6,308 bases of DNA from JACRBK01 sp964427955 (GTDB lineage: Bacteria; Chloroflexota; Anaerolineae; Aggregatilineales; Aggregatilineaceae), in contig CAYRWY010000349.1 of NCBI GenBank assembly GCA_964427955.1, positions 1 to 6,308 of the forward strand. The letters are read 5' to 3'. The translations under genes were made by a program, and so were the position numbers. Positions 1 to 3,930 of the stretch are shown here, piece after piece. Each line of letters begins with the position of its first letter. Position 1 is the first letter of the stretch. Below the pieces are notes generated by a model. That model did not search any database. It saw only the letters and a program-made list of their open reading frames with translations, and had not been told where the DNA came from.

Positions 1-17
1 AATAAATGGGCAGACTC

Positions 18-76
18 GTAGGGGAGCACCAGCGTGTGCTCCTGTTTTTCGGGCGGACACCTTGGTCCGCCCCTAC
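18..76. repeat. GTAGGGG-ended structured repeat element
   Basis: A 59-base stretch starts with GTAGGGG (18-24) and ends with its exact reverse complement CCCCTAC (70-76). Between these ends lie two further perfect inverted repeats: GGAGCAC/GTGCTCC (23-29 and 36-42) and GGGCGGAC/GTCCGCCC (51-58 and 65-72), each with a 6-base loop. The outer and inner arms overlap, so alternative folds compete. The same ends recur at 3332-3350 and 5529-5544, which argues for a dispersed repeat family rather than a chance structure. It lies outside any gene here. Confidence 0.6.
23..49 (+). terminator. Possible rho-independent terminator (plus strand)
   Basis: A 7-base-pair perfect hairpin GGAGCAC-CAGCGT-GTGCTCC (23-42) is followed at once by TGTTTTT (43-49), the layout of an intrinsic terminator for a plus-strand gene ending left of the window. 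It is also one arm of the GTAGGGG-ended repeat element, so terminator function may be incidental to the repeat. Confidence 0.4.
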
Positions 77-128
77 CCGATCAAGAACTGTCGAAGACCG
101 AACGCGCCGCTGAGCATAGCGAACGGTT

Positions 129-134
129 AGGAGG
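129..134 (+). promoter_or_regulatory. Ribosome binding site deciding the start of the four-helix membrane protein
   Basis: AGGAGG lies 4 bases before the ATG at 139. An open frame continues upstream to an ATG at 34, but that extension would translate through the hairpin repeat and has no ribosome binding site, so 139 is preferred. Another ATG at 135 is in a different frame and too close to the site. Confidence 0.8.
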
Positions 135-138
135 ATGT

Positions 139-669
139 ATGAAAAGTCCCCTCAGCGAATGGGTGATCCTGGCCGCGGCGGCGGCGCTGCTGGCCGGATT
201 CGCCGCCCTGCCCTGGACCGCCGTCTACTTCGATCACACGCTGCACACCGGCGTCTCCGGGCTGCGGCTGATCCTGGCCGGGCCGGACGTCCGGCTGCTG
301 CGAGAGACCGATCACATTTCAGGGACGGAAGAAGAAGGCTTTCTGCGCTACGAGGGGCGCAACCGCCAGCTCACCCCGTTGGGCCTGGGGCGCTATCTGG
401 GGCTGCTGCTGATCCCGTTGGCGGCCCTGGCCGGGGGCGGACTCACCCTGCGCGCGATGCGGCGTCCACTGCACCGCCGGGATGCCATCCGCCAGCGGCG
501 CAGCCTGGCCCTGCTGGTGATCCTCTATTTCTTCCTGGGCTATCCCAGCTATGCCGTATCCGGGATCGGCCCGTGGGTGTGCGGCGTTGGCGCCGTGCTG
601 CTGCTGATCGTCGCGCCCGGCGCTGACGGCGTCTGGGCACCCTGGAAGCTGGATTTTTCGAAGTTTTGA
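139..669 (+). CDS. Four-helix membrane protein of unknown function
   Basis: The product is 176 residues and I do not recognise the family. Four hydrophobic segments are visible: about residues 8-25, 86-104, 122-140 and 143-160. Between the first and second is a roughly 60-residue polar stretch (about 30-85) containing GTEEEGFLRYEGR, probably a folded loop on the outer face. Basic clusters RAMRRPLHRR and RQRR (about 105-121) between the second and third helices suggest that this short loop is cytoplasmic. The start at 139 follows a strong AGGAGG. The stop codon overlaps the start of the downstream methyltransferase by 4 bases, so the two are very likely one operon and translationally coupled. 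No catalytic motif is evident. A role in anchoring or assisting the methyltransferase would be guesswork. Confidence 0.8.
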   Translation: MKSPLSEWVILAAAAALLAGFAALPWTAVYFDHTLHTGVSGLRLILAGPDVRLLRETDHISGTEEEGFLRYEGRNRQLTPLGLGRYLGLLLIPLAALAGGGLTLRAMRRPLHRRDAIRQRRSLALLVILYFFLGYPSYAVSGIGPWVCGVGAVLLLIVAPGADGVWAPWKLDFSKF

Positions 670-1559
670 ACCCGCTGGCGTTGTTCCAGGAGTTGTTCGA
701 CGCCGGGGCCGACCGTTACGCCCGCGACATCGCGCCGGTCCTGCTCCCGCTGACCGCCGACTTTGCCGCGACGCTCCCCCTCGATCCCGCCGACCGGGTG
801 CTGGACCTCGGCACCGGGACCGGCAGCCTGGCGCGCCTGATCGCGCCGCACGTCCGGCAGGTGATCGGGGTGGATATTTCGCCCGCCTCGCTGCGGATCG
901 CGCAGAATCTCCCCGACGAAAAAAGAGAAAACGATTCAACGCAGAGCACGCGGAGAGATTCGAGGGAAGAAGCGAGAACACAACCGCGCTACGTCCGGGC
1001 CGACCTGCACCGCCTGCCCTTCCGGGAGCGGAGCTTCACGCTGGCCGCGGCCTCGCTGGGATTGAACGCCACCGATCCGGATCGGGCGCTGCGCGCGATC
1101 CGGCGGGTGCTCGCGCCGGGAGGACGGCTGACCTTGCAGGAATGGGGACCGGCGGACCCGCTCAACCGGGCGCTGGACGAGGTGCTGGCGGCGTATGCCG
1201 TGGAACATCCCGGCGCAACGCTGGCCCGGCTGCGCGACGCATTGGCGGAGATACCGCCCCGGTGGAGCGACTATTTGCAGGATGTAGACGATTATCGCGA
1301 CGGGCTGGGCGAAGCGGGCTTCACGGTCGAGGCGGCGAGCGAGAGCGCCCCACTGGCGATCCCGCTGCGGCCCGCGCAGTACCTCGCGTACTGGCTGGCC
1401 TGGACGGATCGCTACGAGGAAGTGCGCGCGCTGGACGAGGGGTCGCGCGCCGCGTTCATGACTGCCGCCCGGCAGCGGTTGGACGACTTCACCCTGCCGG
1501 ACGGGCTGCTCACGTGGTCGCCGGTGATGTTCCGGGTGCAGGCGCGTCACTCCGCATAG
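666..1559 (+). CDS. Class I SAM-dependent methyltransferase with a repeat-derived insert
   Basis: The product is 297 residues and should transfer a methyl group from S-adenosylmethionine to an unidentified substrate in the cytoplasm. The SAM-binding motif I VLDLGTGTG is at residues 45-53, the acidic post-I region GVDIS at 68-72, ADLHRLPF at 112-119 (acidic motif plus the LPF seen in UbiE/BioC-like enzymes), and RRVLAPGGRL at about 146-155, a typical motif III. The C-terminal half (about 160-297) is likely the substrate cap and does not identify the substrate. The start is a TTG overlapping the previous stop codon as TTGA; only a weak GAAG precedes it, which fits coupling. Residues about 84-106 are a charged stretch (EKRENDSTQSTRRDSREEAR) that breaks the usual short spacing between the post-I and acidic motifs. 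It is encoded by a dispersed repeat also found at 3887-3909. The fold either side of it looks intact, so the enzyme may still be active. Confidence 0.88.
   Translation: MNPLALFQELFDAGADRYARDIAPVLLPLTADFAATLPLDPADRVLDLGTGTGSLARLIAPHVRQVIGVDISPASLRIAQNLPDEKRENDSTQSTRRDSREEARTQPRYVRADLHRLPFRERSFTLAAASLGLNATDPDRALRAIRRVLAPGGRLTLQEWGPADPLNRALDEVLAAYAVEHPGATLARLRDALAEIPPRWSDYLQDVDDYRDGLGEAGFTVEAASESAPLAIPLRPAQYLAYWLAWTDRYEEVRALDEGSRAAFMTAARQRLDDFTLPDGLLTWSPVMFRVQARHSA
933..955 (+). repeat. 23-base dispersed repeat, copy 1 (inside the methyltransferase)
   Basis: These 23 bases (beginning GATTCAACGCAG and ending CACGCGGAG) are identical to the reverse complement of 3887-3909. Purine-rich sequence flanks both copies, suggesting a longer degenerate element of about 60-70 bases (roughly 915-983). 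Its reading frame here encodes residues 90-97 of the methyltransferase without a stop. Similar AACGCAGAG-type repeats are, to my knowledge, scattered in several bacterial phyla. Confidence 0.8.
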
Positions 1560-1759
1560 ATCGACACGATCCCCGCCAGCAGGCCCAGCGCCAACGTCAC
1601 GACCAGCAGGACGACAAAAACGCTGGTCAGCGCATCCGAAGGATAGTACAGCAAATAGACGCCCAGCACGGTATACACGGTCACCGCGATCAGGCCGATC
1701 CGGTAGACCCAGGCTTCGCGCCGGGTCATCGAAGGCTTGCGGTCGTGAGGTTCGCTCAT
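1547..1759 (-). CDS. Small two-helix membrane protein
   Basis: The product is 70 residues and of unrecognised family. A charged N-terminus (MSEPHDRKPSMTRREAW) precedes two hydrophobic segments at about residues 20-38 and 44-67, joined by the short turn YYPSDAL. The start ATG (1757-1759) has AGGAG (1765-1769 on this strand) 5 bases upstream, overlapping the stop codon TAG of the gene before it. It is therefore the last gene of the permease cluster. Its 3' end overlaps the convergent methyltransferase by 13 bases, with no recognisable terminator between them. A small accessory subunit of the ABC transporter is possible but not shown. Confidence 0.8.
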   Translation of the reverse strand: MSEPHDRKPSMTRREAWVYRIGLIAVTVYTVLGVYLLYYPSDALTSVFVVLLVVTLALGLLAGIVSIYAE

Positions 1760-1764
1760 CCTTG

Positions 1765-1769
1765 CTCCT
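1765..1769 (-). promoter_or_regulatory. Ribosome binding site overlapping the upstream stop codon
   Basis: AGGAG on the minus strand overlaps the TAG stop of the preceding gene (TAGGAGCAAGGATG). It lies 5 bases before the ATG of the 70-residue protein, supporting both that start and coupled translation. Confidence 0.75.
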
Positions 1770-2193
1770 ATTGAAAACAGTACCGGGTAAAGCCCGCCCA
1801 GGGCTGCACCTGGGGATAGTATACCTTACCTGACGGCGGCTGATCAGCCCGCCATACCGCCAGAATCTGGACCCGGTCACGCGGGTGGACGCGCACGCAC
1901 CCGCCGCTATCCCGGACCAGCTTGACGAACAGCATCAGGTGCAGCGTCGCGAAATTGAGTTCGAGGAAGACCTCGCGGGAGGTGATCGTGGCGCTGAGCG
2001 TTTCGGGCGGTCCCAGCACCGCGATCACGTCGCCCAGCGGCACCGCGAACCGGACCGGATCGCGGCCCTGCGTCTCAAAATCACGCGCGGTAAAAGCGGC
2101 GGGAGCCAGCCAGGACCCGACCGGGCGCAGGATCGCGATCAGCAGCGCCAGCGCGATCCACAGCCCCACGATCCGTACACTCGCGCGCCGCAT
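1768..2193 (-). CDS. Membrane-anchored or exported protein of unknown function
   Basis: The product is 141 residues. A basic N-terminus (MRRASVR) and one hydrophobic segment at about residues 8-22 look like a signal anchor or an uncleaved signal peptide; there is no lipobox cysteine next to it. The rest is a soluble, presumably extracytoplasmic domain with the phrase LGDVIAVLGPPE (about 53-64), a pattern common in proteins with small periplasmic alpha/beta domains, and REVFLELNFATLHLML (about 73-88). Two cysteines (C99, C139) could form a disulfide. The ATG lies only 3 bases after the permease stop codon (TGA TCG ATG), so translation is probably coupled. I do not recognise a named family. Its position suggests a partner of the permease. 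Confidence 0.8.
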   Translation of the reverse strand: MRRASVRIVGLWIALALLIAILRPVGSWLAPAAFTARDFETQGRDPVRFAVPLGDVIAVLGPPETLSATITSREVFLELNFATLHLMLFVKLVRDSGGCVRVHPRDRVQILAVWRADQPPSGKVYYPQVQPWAGFTRYCFQ

Positions 2194-2211
2194 CGATCAC
2201 TCGCGCGCCGC
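2178..2211. repeat. Short direct repeat across a gene junction
   Basis: The 14 bases CACTCGCGCGCCGC occur at 2178-2191 and again at 2198-2211, offset by 20 bases. One copy encodes the C-terminus of the permease and the other the N-terminus of the 141-residue protein (RRAS), with the stop and start codons between them. It looks like a small tandem duplication. Confidence 0.7.
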
Positions 2212-3186
2212 CCGCGCCGCCCGCCGCGCCGCCCTCTTGATCAGGAGGTTGATCAGGCCGATTTCGACGATCACCGCTGCCAGCAGGGCCGCGCCCAGCA
2301 GCACGCCGTAATCGACTTCGGTCCAGGTGCGCAGGAAGGTGTCCAGGTCCAGGAAGCGCAGGCCGTGATCGCCCAGCAGGGCCATGCCGAGCAGCCCGCC
2401 CCAGCGTCCCGGCGCATTTTGCAGCAGGGTCGTGGACGGATCGAGCACGCGCGAGCCATCGGCCATCGCGAATACGAAGACGAACAGCAGAATCAGCAGG
2501 ATCGCGATCCGGATCAGCGGGACCAGGCCGCGCCGCTGGATCAGCGACGATACCCACAACCCCAGCGCCGCGCCCAGCCCGACCATCAGGAACGGCTGGA
2601 GCAGCCCCGCCGTCATCAGCGCAGCCAGCAGCAGGATCGCGGCCTCGATGCTCACTTCCGGCGTGATCCCGGTGGTGTAGAGGTCCAGGTGATAGCCCTG
2701 GTATTTTGTCAGATCGTCCAGCATCAGCCCGACGAACAACAGCCGCACGATCAGCAGCAGGATCAGCGAGCCGCGCAGTTGGTAGAAGACCGCCGCCCAG
2801 CGCGCCCGGACGATGCGTTCGGCGCCGTGGCTGGTGATCTTGAATTCCTCCCAGGTGCCCCGGTCGCGCTCGGACGAGACCAGGCTGGCCGCACTGAACA
2901 CGGCATAGAGCAGCACGACGAACTGGACGATCACCAGCGGAAAATACAGCACGGTGAAGAAAGCCGATCCCGCCGGTTCGCTCATCCCCACCGGGCTGTC
3001 CATCCGGTAGCTCAGCCAACTGATGGCCAGCAGTCCGCCCAGCGTGGCTCCCAGGATCAGCCGCGATAGCAGCCGGGTGACTCGCGCCTGGTGGCGCTGC
3101 TCGCGCTGGAGCACGTAGCGCAGCACCGCATCGCCGGGCCGCATCCAATCGGGAAACTGATCCCAAAACAGTCGTTGAAGGCTCAT
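2197..3186 (-). CDS. ABC-2 type transporter permease
   Basis: The product is 329 residues and would form the membrane channel of an ABC exporter in the cytoplasmic membrane. Hydrophobic segments lie at about residues 42-59, 76-102, 130-156, 182-213 (long, perhaps two helices), 222-241 and 294-317. Straight after the second is SSERDRGTWEEFKIT (104-118), matching the ERERGTLE-type cytoplasmic coupling region of ABC-2 permeases. The N-terminal 40 residues are amphipathic and basic. The ATG at 3186 has AGGAG (3193-3197 on this strand) 6 bases upstream; an in-frame ATG at 3255 would add 23 residues without such a site. The C-terminus is an Arg/Ala-rich tail. No ATP-binding subunit is in the window, so the ATPase must be encoded elsewhere. 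It leads a three-gene cluster with the 141- and 70-residue proteins. The substrate is unknown; gliding or multidrug-type exporters share this architecture. Confidence 0.82.
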   Translation of the reverse strand: MSLQRLFWDQFPDWMRPGDAVLRYVLQREQRHQARVTRLLSRLILGATLGGLLAISWLSYRMDSPVGMSEPAGSAFFTVLYFPLVIVQFVVLLYAVFSAASLVSSERDRGTWEEFKITSHGAERIVRARWAAVFYQLRGSLILLLIVRLLFVGLMLDDLTKYQGYHLDLYTTGITPEVSIEAAILLLAALMTAGLLQPFLMVGLGAALGLWVSSLIQRRGLVPLIRIAILLILLFVFVFAMADGSRVLDPSTTLLQNAPGRWGGLLGMALLGDHGLRFLDLDTFLRTWTEVDYGVLLGAALLAAVIVEIGLINLLIKRAARRAARAARE

Positions 3187-3192
3187 AGCATA

Positions 3193-3197
3193 CTCCT
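3193..3197 (-). promoter_or_regulatory. Ribosome binding site deciding the permease start
   Basis: AGGAG on the minus strand lies 6 bases before the ATG at 3184-3186. It favours this start over the in-frame ATG at 3255. A second ATG between them (3189-3191) is out of frame. Confidence 0.75.
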
Positions 3198-3269
3198 GAG
3201 ATCGGGCGCACTCACGAGTGGCGCGACGATCAAAAAACACTGAGCAGGCGAACACTCGCCGGGTTTTAC

Positions 3270-3315
3270 CTCACCCCCCGGCCCCCTCTCCACGCGGTGG
3301 CGAGGGGGAGCGGCG
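3270..3315. repeat. CCCCCTCTCC hairpin repeat
   Basis: CCCCCTCTCCAC (3282-3293) pairs with GTGGCGAGGGGG (3297-3308) around a GCG loop: 11 of 12 positions pair, with one mismatch. Together with its flanks it resembles a short hairpin repeat that I recall as scattered through many GC-rich bacterial genomes. Here it could also help end transcription from the toxin gene, although no T-run follows directly on the minus strand. Confidence 0.65.
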
Positions 3316-3331
3316 CAGCGGAAATGTCGGT

Positions 3332-3350
3332 GTAGGGGCGGGTCTCCTAC
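3332..3350. repeat. Short GTAGGGG-family element
   Basis: GTAGGGGCGGGTCTCCTAC has 5-base perfect ends GTAGG/CCTAC. Its first nine bases GTAGGGGCG are identical to the first nine of the palindrome at 5529-5544, and it shares GTAGGGG with the element at 18-76. Confidence 0.55.
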
Positions 3351-3421
3351 GGATTCCGGCAGCACCCGAATCGTAAGCGATTTTGGGCAGATAGGCCAGC
3401 CGCACCGTCCGCCGGTCCGCC

Positions 3422-3868
3422 TCAGCGGGCGAAAAAGGATCGCTGCAAGAACTCCATCCCGGCCAGAATCTGCGTGACCCGCGGCGCGGCGAGCGATCCG
3501 AGATATTCGCCCAGCCGCGTTTTTTCGACGGCGGAGACCTTCGACACTTCCACCACGCTGGGCCGGGGCAGATTCGCCTCTCCGGCGTCGAGCAGGACGT
3601 TACCCGGCAGGCTGGCGCGCTTGAGATTCGACGTCAGCGCGCAGACGACCACCGTCGTAAGGCGGCTGGGATTGAGCACGTCCGCCTGAAGGACGACGTG
3701 GGGATGCGGAATGCCCGGCTCGATCTGCACCCAGTAGACGTCGCCCTGGTGGATGACCCGCTCCGGCGCCAGCGCGATCAGGCGATCACGCGAGAAGTCG
3801 AGCCGCTGCGCCAGGGACTCCGCCTGCTCGGCCAGGGTGTCAGGCAGTTCAACCGAGATTTCCCACAT
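3422..3868 (-). CDS. PemK/MazF-family toxin fused to an antitoxin-like N-domain
   Basis: The product is 148 residues. Residues about 42-145 match the PemK/MazF endoribonuclease family, whose members cleave mRNA: GDVYWVQ (42-48), PHVVLQADVLN (56-66), TVVVCALTSNLKRA (72-85), PGNVLL (88-93) and GEANLP (96-101) are hallmark stretches. Residues 4-39 (SVELPDTLAEQAESLAQRLDFSRDRLIAL and on) instead look like a ribbon-helix-helix antitoxin: a strand, helix, a short FSR turn, then a second helix. This runs straight into the toxin domain with no linker and without the usual antitoxin C-terminal tail. No separate antitoxin gene is nearby. The start is ATG at 3868 with a purine-rich GGAGG/GAAGGGA leader; the open frame continues upstream into the repeat and the addA tail, but that part is not protein-like. 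H55 and K110 occupy places where the family commonly has Arg and Gln, so activity is uncertain. Confidence 0.82.
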   Translation of the reverse strand: MWEISVELPDTLAEQAESLAQRLDFSRDRLIALAPERVIHQGDVYWVQIEPGIPHPHVVLQADVLNPSRLTTVVVCALTSNLKRASLPGNVLLDAGEANLPRPSVVEVSKVSAVEKTRLGEYLGSLAAPRVTQILAGMEFLQRSFFAR

Positions 3869-3886
3869 GGCTTTTCCCTTCCATTC

Positions 3887-3909
3887 CTCCGCGTGCTCTG
3901 CGTTGAATC
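3887..3909 (-). repeat. 23-base dispersed repeat, copy 2 (toxin gene leader)
   Basis: On the minus strand this is identical over 23 bases to 933-955 in the methyltransferase. It fills much of the 62-base gap between the addA stop (3931) and the toxin start (3868). Its CGGAGGAATGGAAGGGA downstream flank supplies the purine-rich sequence that would serve as the toxin ribosome binding site. Both copies lie in the same orientation relative to transcription. Confidence 0.8.
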
Positions 3910-3930
3910 CGTCTTTCGCTTCGCAGCGTT

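Larger units (their letters stand above)
3187..3421. other. Repeat-rich intergenic region between toxin and permease genes
   Basis: This 235-base gap holds no convincing gene. From the permease side it contains a 5-base inverted repeat CACTC/GAGTG at 3209-3220 just upstream of the ribosome binding site, a T-run on the minus strand (3232-3237), a small hairpin GGCGA/TCGCC (3247-3260), a strong C-rich/G-rich hairpin (3282-3308), a GTAGGGG-family element (3332-3350) and a small AATCG/CGATT stem (3369-3382). The permease promoter is presumably here but I could not identify -35/-10 boxes with confidence. Confidence 0.6.

Noticed and set aside
34..138. N-terminal extension of the first plus-strand gene from an ATG at 34
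   Set aside because: It would translate a hairpin repeat, has no ribosome binding site, and the strong AGGAGG points to 139.
936..1880. A 314-codon minus-strand open frame
   Set aside because: It runs antisense through the methyltransferase and out of frame with the small membrane protein; its Arg-rich composition is that of a shadow frame.
1885..3069. A 394-codon plus-strand open frame
   Set aside because: It is antisense to the permease and the 141-residue gene, and its translation is Gln/Arg/Asp-rich low complexity with no domain, the typical shadow of a GC-rich gene.
3209..3220. CACTC/GAGTG inverted repeat as a permease operator
   Set aside because: The arms are only 5 bases with no second copy, so there is too little to call an operator.
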